Notes: generated by a model not told the origin, from the sequence alone. A stretch of 64,000 nt of DNA from JAMIFN01 sp964544605 (GCA_964544605.1 CAZJBX010000001.1:1-64000); one strand, 5' to 3'; positions 26,207-35,021 are shown, numbered from the stretch's first letter. Numbers and translations: made by a program.

Positions 26207-27499
26207 ATGGATAAATTACTGGTTCGCGGCGGTCGCGCTTTGCGTGGCGAGGTCGAGGTCTCCGGCGCAAAAAACGCCGCCCTGCCTGAAATGTGCGCCG
26301 CCCTCCTCACGGCCCAGCCCGTCAAACTCACCAATGTGCCGCGCCTGCACGATGTGCGCACCATGCGCCGCCTGCTGGAAAACATGGGCGTGCGTGTGGA
26401 AACCCACGGCGAGCGCGGCGGCATGAGCTTTCATGCGGCCGACCCCCTCACGCCCGAAGCGCCCTACGAATTGGTGAAAACCATGCGCGCCTCCATTCTG
26501 GCCCTTGGCCCCTTGCTGGCCCGCTTTGGCCAAGCCAAAGTCTCCCTGCCCGGTGGCTGCGCCATTGGCTCGCGCCCCGTAGATCAGCACATCAAAGGCT
26601 TGCAAGCCATGGGCGCTGAGATTGAAGTGGAACACGGCTACATCTTGGCCCAACTCCCAGCAGGGCAAAAGCGCCTCAAAGGTGCGCGCATCGTCACCGA
26701 CATGGTCACCGTCACAGGCACAGAAAACTTCATGATGGCCGCTTGCTTGGCCGATGGCGTCACCGTGCTAGAGAACGCCGCGCAAGAACCTGAAATCCCC
26801 GACCTGGCCGAAATGCTCATCAAAATGGGTGCCCAAATCGAAGGCCACGGCACAAGCCGCATCACCATCACGGGCGTTGAAACCCTGCACGGCTGCGAGC
26901 ACGCTGTGGTGGCCGACCGCATTGAAGCGGGCACCTTCATGTGCGCCGTTGCCGCCACAGGCGGCGATGTGCTGCTGCACCACGCCCGCGCCGACCACCT
27001 CGACGCCGTCATTGACAAACTGCGCGAAGCAGGCGTGAGCGTGCAGGCCGAAGCAGGCGGCATCCGCGTGCAAAGCCAAGGCGCCTCAAGCCTTGTGCCG
27101 CAAGGCTTTCGCACTACGGAATACCCGGGCTTTCCCACCGACATGCAAGCGCAATTCATGGCGCTCAACCTCATCGGGCAGGGCAGCAGCGTCATCACAG
27201 AAACGATATTTGAAAACCGCTTCATGCATGTGAATGAAATGCTGCGCCTGGGCGCAAAAATTGAAGTCGATGGCAAAACCGCCGTCGTCAACGCCGTGCC
27301 CAAACTCACGGGCGCCACCGTCATGGCCACCGACCTGCGCGCCTCTGCCGGCCTCGTCATTGCGGGCCTCTTGGCCGAAGGCGAAACCACGGTCGAGCGC
27401 ATCTACCACCTCGACCGAGGCTATGACCAAATGGAAAACAAACTCAAAGCCCTTGGCGCCGATATTGAGCGCCTGAGTGAATCGGGCGCTGAGGCTTAA
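26207..27499 (+). CDS. murA: UDP-N-acetylglucosamine 1-carboxyvinyltransferase
   Basis: First committed step of peptidoglycan precursor synthesis. 430 residues with LRGEVEVSGAKNAALP at the N-terminus, the catalytic cysteine at 118 in LPGGCAIGSRP (E. coli Cys115, the fosfomycin target) and DLRASAGLVIAGL at the C-terminus. The cysteine rather than aspartate suggests fosfomycin-sensitive MurA. Cotranscribed with ibaG, ended by a strong terminator. Confidence 0.97.
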   Translation: MDKLLVRGGRALRGEVEVSGAKNAALPEMCAALLTAQPVKLTNVPRLHDVRTMRRLLENMGVRVETHGERGGMSFHAADPLTPEAPYELVKTMRASILALGPLLARFGQAKVSLPGGCAIGSRPVDQHIKGLQAMGAEIEVEHGYILAQLPAGQKRLKGARIVTDMVTVTGTENFMMAACLADGVTVLENAAQEPEIPDLAEMLIKMGAQIEGHGTSRITITGVETLHGCEHAVVADRIEAGTFMCAVAATGGDVLLHHARADHLDAVIDKLREAGVSVQAEAGGIRVQSQGASSLVPQGFRTTEYPGFPTDMQAQFMALNLIGQGSSVITETIFENRFMHVNEMLRLGAKIEVDGKTAVVNAVPKLTGATVMATDLRASAGLVIAGLLAEGETTVERIYHLDRGYDQMENKLKALGADIERLSESGAEA

Positions 27500-27532
27500 A
27501 CGCTTCTAGCCGCTAGGCCTTTGGGCTAAATG

Positions 27533-27567
27533 AAAACCCCGCTGCTTGTAGAAGTTGCGGGGTTTTT
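27533..27567 (+). terminator. Rho-independent terminator after murA
   Basis: AAAACCCCGC (27533-27542) pairs with GCGGGGTTTT (27557-27566), followed by T. A symmetric A/T layout means it could also stop the convergent minus-strand transcript. Confidence 0.9.
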
Positions 27568-27589
27568 GTTTGGCTTAAGGGGGCTGGCT

Positions 27590-27907
27590 TCAATGAAACC
27601 AAGAAAACCAAAGGGGAGCAACAAAGACAAGCCATACCATGATATGGGCAAGGAGGATATAGGTCGCAGTGCGGCGGTTAAAAAGAGTGAGCGCGAAAAG
27701 CGCCGTGATTGGCAATGAAGCCCATGCACAGAAAGCCAAAACACCCACTGGTTGGGGGGCGGATAAGACTGCAATGAAACTTATGATGCCACCCACTGCA
27801 AGCCAAATTATTAAAATGAGTAAGAGGATAGAGCTGGTGATGACGAATGCTAGCCCATATTCAAATTTACCAATGCCTTGGCCATCTTCGTTGTCTTGAT
27901 TTTCCAT
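27590..27907 (-). CDS. Small three-helix membrane protein
   Basis: 105 residues with an acidic N-terminus (MENQDNEDGQG) and three clear hydrophobic spans (about 20-46, 55-70, 84-103). No family recognised. Eleven bases downstream of the RlaP-like gene and on the same strand, so the two are probably one transcript. The stretch has lower G+C than murA or hemH. It converges on the murA terminator. No strong ribosome site is visible, so the start may be imprecise. Confidence 0.6.
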   Translation of the reverse strand: MENQDNEDGQGIGKFEYGLAFVITSSILLLILIIWLAVGGIISFIAVLSAPQPVGVLAFCAWASLPITALFALTLFNRRTATYILLAHIMVWLVFVAPLWFSWFH

Positions 27908-27917
27908 GTTGTTTGGC

Positions 27918-28754
27918 TCATTGCTTGTTTGTGTGCTGATTATTGAATGCTGGACTGAATGGATGTCTTGTCTTGTATTCTTCTAGAACACGATGGAACA
28001 GATCGTTGAGTAAATCAACGCTGTTTTGATGTTGTGACTTCTGCGGCATATCCAAGATGTTCTCATCAAGCTCTCTTTCGATAAACGCATTAAGAAGGGG
28101 CACTGCGGCGGCAAGCCCCAGTTCGGGTGTGCTTCGCTTTTTTTCCAAAAGTGCAGACACTTCGGAGAGGACAGTAGGCTCTTGCTCAATCAGCGACAAA
28201 AGTTTTTCGAATTCAATGGGGGCAGCAGCGCCCGTTTTTGCAATCCAGCGTGCCGCCAAAAGTGGTCTGAGCGCATAGAAATACTTTTTCAACGGGACGC
28301 TTGGCTGGCGAAGGTAGCCCCGGTAGTTCGTCTTGGCCATGCTTCTGTAATGGTGAATGCCCTTTTCTGGCGAGTAAATTTCTGGCAGCAAGGCCAATGC
28401 CGCCTGTCGGAACAGACTTTGCTCCATATAGGTGATAGGCGATTGCAGCCACTCCACAAATGTTGGGTTGGACTTCCAGAACAATCTCAGCGCTTTTCTG
28501 ACATCCCAGCCGTTCAGGTCGATGTCGTCCACTATCGGGTACTCGATCACATCGCGCCGTTCTTCCAGATCGACGGCTTGGTACCACTCAGGTTCGTGCA
28601 TATAGATAAAGCGCACATCGTAGTCGCTGTTGGGCGAGGCAAAGCCCCAAGCTCTGCTCCCAGATTCGATAGCGAAAAGGATGCATATGCCGTGCTCTGC
28701 TTCGGCATGGCGCAGCCGACGCATGATGTCGCTTCTGACTTGTTCGGGAATCAT
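27918..28754 (-). CDS. RlaP/YcgL-family nucleotidyltransferase
   Basis: 278 residues of the DNA polymerase beta-like nucleotidyltransferase superfamily. The active-site pattern is GSRAWGFASPNSDYDVRFIY: Gly32-Ser33, then Asp44 and Asp46 as metal ligands. The rest (YPIVDDIDLNGWDVRKALRLF, NPTFVEWLQSP, KKYFYALRPLLAARWI) matches the COG3541 RlaP group, linked to RNA repair and phage-related loci. Substrate unknown. It lies in a lower-G+C patch between murA and hemH with a small membrane protein downstream. Confidence 0.82.
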   Translation of the reverse strand: MIPEQVRSDIMRRLRHAEAEHGICILFAIESGSRAWGFASPNSDYDVRFIYMHEPEWYQAVDLEERRDVIEYPIVDDIDLNGWDVRKALRLFWKSNPTFVEWLQSPITYMEQSLFRQAALALLPEIYSPEKGIHHYRSMAKTNYRGYLRQPSVPLKKYFYALRPLLAARWIAKTGAAAPIEFEKLLSLIEQEPTVLSEVSALLEKKRSTPELGLAAAVPLLNAFIERELDENILDMPQKSQHQNSVDLLNDLFHRVLEEYKTRHPFSPAFNNQHTNKQ

Positions 28755-28918
28755 GGCTGTTTCGGGCTAGCGTTCACACTCAGTGGATGATGCACCGCGC
28801 AGCGATTTGGCGGGCGGCTGGAATGCCTTGTTCAGCCTCCGTATCTTGCTCCATCATTGGGTGCTGGGGGGCGATGCAGGTGTGTTAGCTTGATTTTGTT
28901 TTACAGCAAGCACTACGC

Positions 28919-29125
28919 TTAGGCTTGTTCCGCAGTCTGGGTGTTTTCCTCTTGGGCTTGCCTTTTGAGTTCTTCGGCGCTGATTTCTACGACCTTGCCA
29001 TCCATGAAGACGACAATGCCTGTGCCGTGTTGGATGGCATCTTCACGGGCGAGTTTCGCGGATTGCGTTAGGGCGGCTGAAATTTTTTCTACCAAGCTAG
29101 GCGTGTGCATGGTTTGAGCACTCAT
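28919..29125 (-). CDS. Small protein paired with a zeta-toxin-like kinase
   Basis: 68 residues, amphipathic, with an N-terminal SLVEKISAALTQSAKLA helix and a MDGKVVEISAEELKRQ segment. Its start overlaps the kinase stop by four bases (ATGA), so it is translationally coupled. It could be an antitoxin or a regulatory partner of the kinase; no known antitoxin family is recognised. Confidence 0.65.
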   Translation of the reverse strand: MSAQTMHTPSLVEKISAALTQSAKLAREDAIQHGTGIVVFMDGKVVEISAEELKRQAQEENTQTAEQA

Positions 29126-29652
29126 TTCTTCCCTCCTTGTTGCAGGATTACCCAGTATGGGCCTGAATTATCACACAGTGCCCATTCATCTACGGCGTGT
29201 TTGTAGTCGCTCTCGAACAGCTCAAGGCCAGCCTGAAAGCGCCGCCTGATCACTGGCTCAGGAATGTTGTGCCCGCCTTGCAGCACCCGCCGTGCGACCC
29301 GATCAATCGCGATGCTGACATCTTTGAGCGATAGAAAAATCAGATCAACCTTGTATCCAGCCTCTTGCCAGCGCCGAATGTGTTTGAGGTAACCTTTGCC
29401 TGAGAGGGTGGTTTCAATGGCAAAGTTTTCACCGCGTTGAAAACAGGCTTCAACTTCTTCGAGCATGATTTTCCCAGCCCGCACAGCCACCATTTCAGGG
29501 GCGAATGGGGAGAGGCCAGCGGCGATGTAGTCGGCATTGATGAAGCGGATTTTCTCTTTTTGTGGCGCCAAGTAGCTGCGGGCGAAGGTGGTTTTTCCTG
29601 CGCCATTTGGCCCAGCAATGATCAAGACCTGTTTTCGTATGAGCTGCGTCAT
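29122..29652 (-). CDS. Zeta-toxin-family P-loop kinase
   Basis: 176 residues. Walker A GPNGAGKTT (residues 14-22), a conserved Asp41 in FINADYIAAGLSP and basic lid residues RVARRVLQGGHNIPEPVIRRRF match chromosomal zeta toxin/PezT-like proteins, which phosphorylate UDP-N-acetylamino sugars. The chromosomal single-domain type is often called AAA-family or zeta-toxin-like. It precedes a coupled 68-residue protein, a toxin-first order. Whether it is toxic is not shown by the sequence. Confidence 0.82.
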   Translation of the reverse strand: MTQLIRKQVLIIAGPNGAGKTTFARSYLAPQKEKIRFINADYIAAGLSPFAPEMVAVRAGKIMLEEVEACFQRGENFAIETTLSGKGYLKHIRRWQEAGYKVDLIFLSLKDVSIAIDRVARRVLQGGHNIPEPVIRRRFQAGLELFESDYKHAVDEWALCDNSGPYWVILQQGGKK

Positions 29653-29680
29653 AAAGTCAATCCGTTATGAGTCTAAGCCC

Positions 29681-30673
29681 TCACACCCCCAGCTCCTGCT
29701 GCACGATTTGGTGCAGGGCGGCGATGCAGGCGGGGCTGTCGTTGAGGCAGGGGATGTAGCGGAAGTCTTGGCCGCCGGCTTCTAGGAAGATTTCGCGCGC
29801 TTCGATGTTGATTTCTTCCAGGGTTTCCAGGCAGTCGGCCATGAAGCCGGGGCAGAAGACATCGACGCTGTGCACGCCTTCGGTGGGCAGTTGGCGCAGG
29901 GTGGCATCGGTAGCTGGCCCCACCCATTTGGCGCGGCCAAAGCGCGATTGAAAGCTGATGCGCCATTCGTGGCGGCCCAGGCCGAGTGCGGCGGCGAGGA
30001 GTTCGGCGCTGCGCTGGCATTCCTGCACATAGGGGTCGCCCAGGGTTTGGGTGCGTTCGGGCACGCCGTGGAAGCTGAGGAGCAGGAGGGTGGCTTTGCC
30101 TTGGATGCGCCAGTGTTGGCGGATTTGCTCGGCCATGGCTTCGATGTAGCTGGGCTGGTCATGAAAGCTGTGGAGCAGGCGCAGGGTGGGCAGTTTGCGT
30201 TGGCTGGTGGCCCAGCTTTGCACGGCATCAAAGACGCTGGCGGTGGTGGTGCCTGAGTATTGCGGGTACATGGGGAGCACGACGATGCGCTCGGCGCCGT
30301 CGGCCATGGCTTGGTTCAAGCTGGCGGCCAGGGCGGGTTGGCCGTAGCGCATGGCGGCATAGACGCGCACGCCTGCGCCAAAGCGTTCGGCCAGCGCATC
30401 GGCTTGGCGGCGGCTGTAGTGCAGCAGGGGGGAGCCTTGGCCATCAGGCAGCCAGATGCTGCGGTATTTGGCGGCAGAAACTTTGGGGCGAAAGGGCAGG
30501 ATGAGGCCGTAGAGGATGGGCCACCAGATGAGGCGGGGGATTTCGATGACGCGGGTGTCGCGCAGAAATTGGGCGAGGTAGCGGCGCACGGCGCTGCTGT
30601 TGGGGGCATCGGGTGTGCCGAGGTTGCACAGGATGAGGGCGGTGGGGGCGGGGAAGGTGTCAGGCGCTGGCAT
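29681..30673 (-). CDS. hemH: Ferrochelatase
   Basis: Inserts Fe(II) into protoporphyrin IX, the last step of heme synthesis. 330 residues with LCNLGTPDAP at the N-terminus, the catalytic histidine in SFHGVPERT and the acidic FCPGFMADCLETLEEI helix with the conserved glutamates. YPQYSGTTTAS is also diagnostic. It has no C-terminal membrane anchor. The zeta-kinase gene follows on the same strand 28 bases later, and its transcription may depend on hemH. Confidence 0.96.
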   Translation of the reverse strand: MPAPDTFPAPTALILCNLGTPDAPNSSAVRRYLAQFLRDTRVIEIPRLIWWPILYGLILPFRPKVSAAKYRSIWLPDGQGSPLLHYSRRQADALAERFGAGVRVYAAMRYGQPALAASLNQAMADGAERIVVLPMYPQYSGTTTASVFDAVQSWATSQRKLPTLRLLHSFHDQPSYIEAMAEQIRQHWRIQGKATLLLLSFHGVPERTQTLGDPYVQECQRSAELLAAALGLGRHEWRISFQSRFGRAKWVGPATDATLRQLPTEGVHSVDVFCPGFMADCLETLEEINIEAREIFLEAGGQDFRYIPCLNDSPACIAALHQIVQQELGV

Positions 30674-30737
30674 GGGGAGGCATTATTTCATTAAAGCGCC
30701 GCTGCTGCGGCCCAAGGGGTTTGTGGGCCACAGGGGT

Positions 30738-31322
30738 TTATTTTTGCGCGGCGGCAAGGGGGGCGGCCAAAGGTGCGGCGGGGTTGGCGCAGTGCTGTGC
30801 TTGGCCCAGACCTTTGAGGTAGGCACGGCGGATGCCGCCTGCGGCGATGGCGGCGGTGATTTTGCGCTCGTGTTTGGCTGCGCCTGAGAGTTTGCGGATC
30901 CAGCCTCTGAAGGGCAGCACATCGGTGCTGTGGCGGATGGCATCGACGGTGGCGTCGCTGGCGAGGCCCGTGCCGCGTTGGATGAGGCTGGGTTTGTCGG
31001 CGCTTTCGGGGGTGTCTAGGTCTGCGCCGAGGGCGGCATCCAGGGCCAAGATTTCAGTGGCCAAGGCGAGGCAGCCGCTGGCGGCGGGCGGGGCATAGGG
31101 CTGCTGCTGGGCTTGCAGGAGCACGGGCGGGATTTGCTTGCGGATGAGGTTGAGGTCGGCTAAGGGGGTGACGGCGGCTTGGCCTGCGGCATCGGCAAAG
31201 TCTTCGGCTTCGTTGGCGTTTTTTGGGCCAGAGGCGCAGGCGCTGAGGGCGGTGGCCAGCAGCAGGGCGCAGGCCAAGTTGAAGCGTGGTTTGTGTGGGG
31301 CGTGGGGGCGGGGCAAAGACAT
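30738..31322 (-). CDS. Hypothetical lipoprotein
   Basis: 194 residues from ATG 31322. A signal peptide ends in the lipobox LSAC; the mature protein is alanine-rich with ASGCLALATEILALDAALG and a basic AAKHERKITAAIAAGGIRRAYLKGL stretch. Conserved hypothetical lipoproteins of this type occur in Burkholderiales, but no function is recognised. An upstream ATG (31367) would add 15 residues; the shorter form gives a cleaner signal peptide. Divergent from leuA. Confidence 0.65.
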   Translation of the reverse strand: MSLPRPHAPHKPRFNLACALLLATALSACASGPKNANEAEDFADAAGQAAVTPLADLNLIRKQIPPVLLQAQQQPYAPPAASGCLALATEILALDAALGADLDTPESADKPSLIQRGTGLASDATVDAIRHSTDVLPFRGWIRKLSGAAKHERKITAAIAAGGIRRAYLKGLGQAQHCANPAAPLAAPLAAAQK

Positions 31323-31470
31323 GGCGCGGGGGATGAAAGAGAAGAAGAGCTTGCCATGATGCCGCAAAACAGGCGGCGCGTGCGAGCTGTAGCCGTGCAG
31401 ATTTAGCGTGGGGCTATGGTTTGTATAGAAAAAAGTTTGGCCGCTGGCGCTGCGGTGGGCAAAAAAACTG

Positions 31471-31479
31471 TGCTAGTAT
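31471..31479 (+). promoter_or_regulatory. Possible extended -10 promoter of the leuA leader
   Basis: TGCTAGTAT fits an extended -10 (TGn plus TAGTAT). Its position would start transcription within a few bases of the leader peptide ATG at 31488. An alternative -10 (TATAGA, 31424-31429) lies farther upstream. Confidence 0.35.
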
Positions 31480-31487
31480 TTGCGCCT

Positions 31488-31541
31488 ATGAAAAACGCAT
31501 TTGTTCTCTCTCTACTACTGGGCCGCACTGGGCCGGTGTAG
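31488..31541 (+). CDS. leuL: leuA leader peptide
   Basis: 17-codon reading frame MKNAFVLSLLLGRTGPV with four leucine codons at positions 7, 9, 10 and 11, including two rare CTA codons. It is followed by a terminator and then leuA. This is the layout of a leucine attenuator: ribosomes stalling at Leu codons when charged tRNA(Leu) is scarce would favour read-through. No upstream ribosome site is evident. Confidence 0.8.
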   Translation: MKNAFVLSLLLGRTGPV

Positions 31542-31571
31542 TCGTGCGCGAGTAAACGCTTTTTCACACCC

Positions 31572-31603
31572 AAGCCCGTTTGCCTTTAGCCAACGGGCTT
31601 TTT
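31572..31603 (+). terminator. Attenuator terminator of leuA
   Basis: AAGCCCGTT (31572-31580) pairs with AACGGGCTT (31592-31600) and leads into T. It lies between the leader peptide stop and leuA, as expected for transcription attenuation. Confidence 0.85.
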
Positions 31604-31673
31604 GCTTTTCGGCGGGGGTGAACAAGTGGTTTGACAAGTGGTTTTTCCATTCTTTCCAGTTCAGGAGTTCAGC

Positions 31674-33218
31674 ATGAGCGATCGTTTGATTATTTTTGAT
31701 ACCACCTTGCGTGACGGTGAGCAAAGCCCCGGCGCATCCATGACGCGTGACGAGAAGTTGCGTATCGCCAAGCAGCTCGAACGCCTGAAGGTGGATGTGA
31801 TTGAGGCGGGTTTTGCCGCCAGCTCGAATGGCGATTTTGAGTGCATCAAGGCGATTGCTGAGGTGGTGAAGGATTCGACCATTTGCTCTTTGGCCCGTGC
31901 CAATGACCGCGATATCACCCGCGCGGCGGAGGCGATTAAGCCTGCCAATCGAGGCCGCATCCATACTTTTATTGCGACCAGCCCTTTGCATATGGAGAAG
32001 AAGCTTCGCATGAGCCCCGAGGAGGTGTTGGCCCAGGCCAGCAGCTCTGTGCGTTTGGCGCGCAGTTTGTGTGAGGATGTGGAGTTCAGCGCGGAGGATG
32101 CCTTCCGCAGCGAGGTGGACTTTTTGGCCCGTGTGGTGGAGGAGGCCATCAAGCAGGGCGCAACGACCATCAACTTGCCCGATACCGTGGGTTACGGCAT
32201 TCCTGAGTTGTATGGCGAGTTCATTAAGGCGGTGCGCACCAAGGTGCCGAATTCAGATAAGGCGATTTTTTCGGTGCATTGCCACAATGATTTGGGCATG
32301 GCGGTGGCCAATTCTTTGGCCGGTGTGACGATTGGCGGCGCACGCCAGATTGAGTGCACCATCAACGGCCTTGGCGAGCGTGCGGGCAACTGTAGTCTTG
32401 AGGAGGTGGTGATGGCGGTGAAAACGCGCCGCGATTACTTCAATTTGGATGTGAATATTGAGACGACGCAAATCGTGCCTGCCTCGCGTTTGGTGAGCCA
32501 AATCACGGGCTTCCCTGTGCAGCCCAATAAGGCGGTGGTGGGGGCCAATGCCTTTGCCCATGCCAGTGGCATCCACCAAGATGGGGTGCTCAAAGCGCGT
32601 GACACTTATGAAATCATGCGGGCCGAAGATGTGGGCTGGGCGGCGAACAAAATCGTGCTCGGCAAGCTCTCAGGCCGCAATGCCTTCAAGCAGCGCTTGG
32701 AAGAGTTGGGCGTGGGCTTTGAGAGTGAGGCCGATTTGAACGCCGCTTTTGCCCGCTTCAAAGATTTGGCCGACCGCAAGGCGGAGATTTTTGACGAGGA
32801 CATCATGGCCTTGGTGAATGCCAGCGATGCCGAGAAAGAGCAGGAGCACTACCGCTTGGTGTCTTTGCAGCAATGCAGTGAGACGGGCGAGCAGCCCAAG
32901 GCCACCGTGGTGTTTACCGTGGGCGGCCAAGAGGTCAAAAGCGAATCGGGCGGCAACGGCCCCGTGGATGCCTCGCTCAAAGCGATTGAAGTGCATGTGA
33001 AGAGCGGCGCAGAAATGGTGCTGTATTCGGTGAATGCCATCAGCGGCAATACCGAGAGCCAGGGCGAGGTGACGGTGCGCCTGCAATTGGCCGGCCGCAT
33101 TGTGAATGGCGTAGGCGCCGACCCCGATATCGTGGTGGCCTCGGCTCAAGCCTATTTGAGCGCCTTGAACAAGCTGCACAGCAAGGCCGACAAAGTGAAG
33201 GCCCAAGAGGGCATTTGA
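31674..33218 (+). CDS. leuA: 2-isopropylmalate synthase
   Basis: First committed step of leucine synthesis. 514 residues: catalytic TIM barrel with FDTTLRDGEQSPG (residues 8-20), metal-binding HCHNDLGMAVANSL and ECTINGLGERAGN, then the C-terminal leucine-feedback regulatory domain (about 390-510). ATG 31674 follows CAGGAG. Regulation by both leader attenuation and feedback is likely. kdsA follows after 20 bases. Confidence 0.97.
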   Translation: MSDRLIIFDTTLRDGEQSPGASMTRDEKLRIAKQLERLKVDVIEAGFAASSNGDFECIKAIAEVVKDSTICSLARANDRDITRAAEAIKPANRGRIHTFIATSPLHMEKKLRMSPEEVLAQASSSVRLARSLCEDVEFSAEDAFRSEVDFLARVVEEAIKQGATTINLPDTVGYGIPELYGEFIKAVRTKVPNSDKAIFSVHCHNDLGMAVANSLAGVTIGGARQIECTINGLGERAGNCSLEEVVMAVKTRRDYFNLDVNIETTQIVPASRLVSQITGFPVQPNKAVVGANAFAHASGIHQDGVLKARDTYEIMRAEDVGWAANKIVLGKLSGRNAFKQRLEELGVGFESEADLNAAFARFKDLADRKAEIFDEDIMALVNASDAEKEQEHYRLVSLQQCSETGEQPKATVVFTVGGQEVKSESGGNGPVDASLKAIEVHVKSGAEMVLYSVNAISGNTESQGEVTVRLQLAGRIVNGVGADPDIVVASAQAYLSALNKLHSKADKVKAQEGI

Positions 33219-33238
33219 ACGGCAGGAGCACAGAGCGC

Positions 33239-34096
33239 ATGAAACTTTGCCATTTTGAGGTCGGCTTGGACCGACCCTTTTTCCTCATTGCCGGGCCGTG
33301 TGTGATTGAGAGCGAGCAGTTGCAAATGGATGTGGCTGGCCAGCTCAAAGAGATGACCGCCGAGCTGGGCATTCCGTTTATTTTTAAAAGCAGCTACGAC
33401 AAGGCCAATCGCTCATCAGGCAGCACGCCGCGCGGCCCTGGCATGGACAAAGGGCTGGAGATTTTGGCCAAAGTCAAGCGCGAGCTGGGCCTGCCTGTGC
33501 TCACCGATGTGCATACCGAGGCGGAAGTGCCCGCCGTGGCCGCCGTGGTGGATGTGTTGCAAACGCCGGCCTTTTTGTGCCGCCAAACGGATTTCATCCG
33601 TGCCGTGGCGCAATCGGGCAAGCCCGTCAACATCAAAAAGGGGCAGTTTTTGGCCCCTTGGGACATGAAGCATGTGATGGACAAGGCCCGTGCTGCGGCG
33701 GCAGAGAAGGGGCTGGAGACGGACAACTTCATGGCCTGCGAGCGCGGTGTGAGCTTTGGCTACAACAATTTGGTGGCCGATATGACCAGCTTGGCCGAGA
33801 TGCGCCAAACGGGTGCGCCCGTGGTGTTTGATGTGACGCATTCGGTGCAAAAGCCTGGCGGTTTGGGCGGCGCATCAGGCGGCGCGCGTGAGATGGTGCC
33901 CGTGCTGGCCCGCGCTGGCGTGGCCGTGGGCGTGGCGGGTTTGTTTATGGAAACCCACCCCAATCCCGCAGAGGCGCACAGCGATGGCCCGAATGCCGTG
34001 CCTTTGGCGAAAATGCGTGCCTTGCTAGAGGGTTTGCTGGAGTTGGACCGCGCCGTGAAAAGCCGCCCTTTTTTAGAAAACGATTTCGGCGCTTGA
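33239..34096 (+). CDS. kdsA: 3-deoxy-8-phosphooctulonate synthase
   Basis: Makes KDO-8-phosphate for lipopolysaccharide. 285 residues; IAGPCVIESEQ and IFKSSYDKANRSS near the N-terminus, then GLPVLTDVHTE and PAFLCRQTDF. CAGGAG precedes ATG 33239 by about 12 bases; an in-frame alternative start upstream would add eight residues. Placed directly after leuA rather than in the common pyrG-kdsA-eno order. Confidence 0.96.
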   Translation: MKLCHFEVGLDRPFFLIAGPCVIESEQLQMDVAGQLKEMTAELGIPFIFKSSYDKANRSSGSTPRGPGMDKGLEILAKVKRELGLPVLTDVHTEAEVPAVAAVVDVLQTPAFLCRQTDFIRAVAQSGKPVNIKKGQFLAPWDMKHVMDKARAAAAEKGLETDNFMACERGVSFGYNNLVADMTSLAEMRQTGAPVVFDVTHSVQKPGGLGGASGGAREMVPVLARAGVAVGVAGLFMETHPNPAEAHSDGPNAVPLAKMRALLEGLLELDRAVKSRPFLENDFGA

Positions 34097-34148
34097 TTTT
34101 TGCGCCCCTGTGTTTAGAACGGCCTGCTGCGCCGAGAGAAAGCCCATT

Positions 34149-34985
34149 GTGGATATTGTTTTGCTGCTAAAAGCCGCCCTAATGGGCATTGTGGAAGGTT
34201 TGACCGAGTTTTTGCCCATTTCCTCCACGGGGCATTTGATTTTGACGGGCACTTTGCTGGGTATGCACGATGACAAAGGCAAGGTATTTGAAATCGCGAT
34301 TCAAACGGGGGCGATTTTTGCCGTGATTTTGGTTTATTGGCAAAAAATCCGCAGCACGGTTTTGGGCTTGGGCAAGGATGCGGCGGCCAACCGCTTGTTC
34401 AGTAATATTTTGATTGCCTTTGCCCCCGCCGTGGTGCTGGGTCTGCTGCTGGGCGGCTATATCAAGGCGCATTTGTTCAACCCTTTGGTGGTGGCCAGCA
34501 GCTTCATTGTGGGCGGCATCATCATTTGGGCGGTGGAGCGCCGCCCGCAAGCGGCAGACCCGTTGGCAGGCCGCATCCGCAGTGCCGACGACATGAGCGC
34601 ACTGGACGCGCTGAAGGTGGGACTGGTGCAGTGCTTGGCGATGGTGCCGGGCACCAGCCGCTCTGGGGCCACCATCATTGGTGGCATGATGCTGGGGCTC
34701 TCGCGCAAGGCGGCCACTGATTTTTCCTTTTTTCTGGCCATCCCCACCCTCATCGGCGCAGGCGTGTACGACCTCTACAAACACCGCGATTTGATGACCC
34801 CAGACTACTACCCTGTGCTGGGCGTGGGCCTGCTGTTCTCCTTCATCAGCGCCTATTTTTGTGTGCGCTGGCTGCTGCGCTATATCTCCAGCCACACCTT
34901 CACGGTATTTGCCTGGTATCGCATCGCCTTTGGCTTGATTGTGCTGGCCACTTGGTATTTGGGCTGGGTCAATTGGGCGGATTAA
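34149..34985 (+). CDS. uppP: Undecaprenyl-diphosphate phosphatase
   Basis: BacA-family membrane enzyme recycling the lipid carrier for peptidoglycan and O-antigen synthesis. 278 residues, about eight hydrophobic helices, with the two family motifs EGLTEFLPISSTGHL (near residue 13) and PGTSRSGATI (near 174). GTG 34149 is chosen because relatives begin MDIxxLLKAxxxGIVEG; a purine-rich GAGAGAAAG lies upstream. 52 bases after kdsA. Confidence 0.95.
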   Translation: MDIVLLLKAALMGIVEGLTEFLPISSTGHLILTGTLLGMHDDKGKVFEIAIQTGAIFAVILVYWQKIRSTVLGLGKDAAANRLFSNILIAFAPAVVLGLLLGGYIKAHLFNPLVVASSFIVGGIIIWAVERRPQAADPLAGRIRSADDMSALDALKVGLVQCLAMVPGTSRSGATIIGGMMLGLSRKAATDFSFFLAIPTLIGAGVYDLYKHRDLMTPDYYPVLGVGLLFSFISAYFCVRWLLRYISSHTFTVFAWYRIAFGLIVLATWYLGWVNWAD

Positions 34986-35021
34986 AGCGCCTGATTTTGT
35001 GCTGAGGTAAAACTGGGTGCA

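Noticed and set aside
28755..28918. Possible tRNA or small RNA between the nucleotidyltransferase and the small kinase partner
   Set aside because: No cloverleaf or terminator could be formed by eye; only a spacer with a few short dyads.
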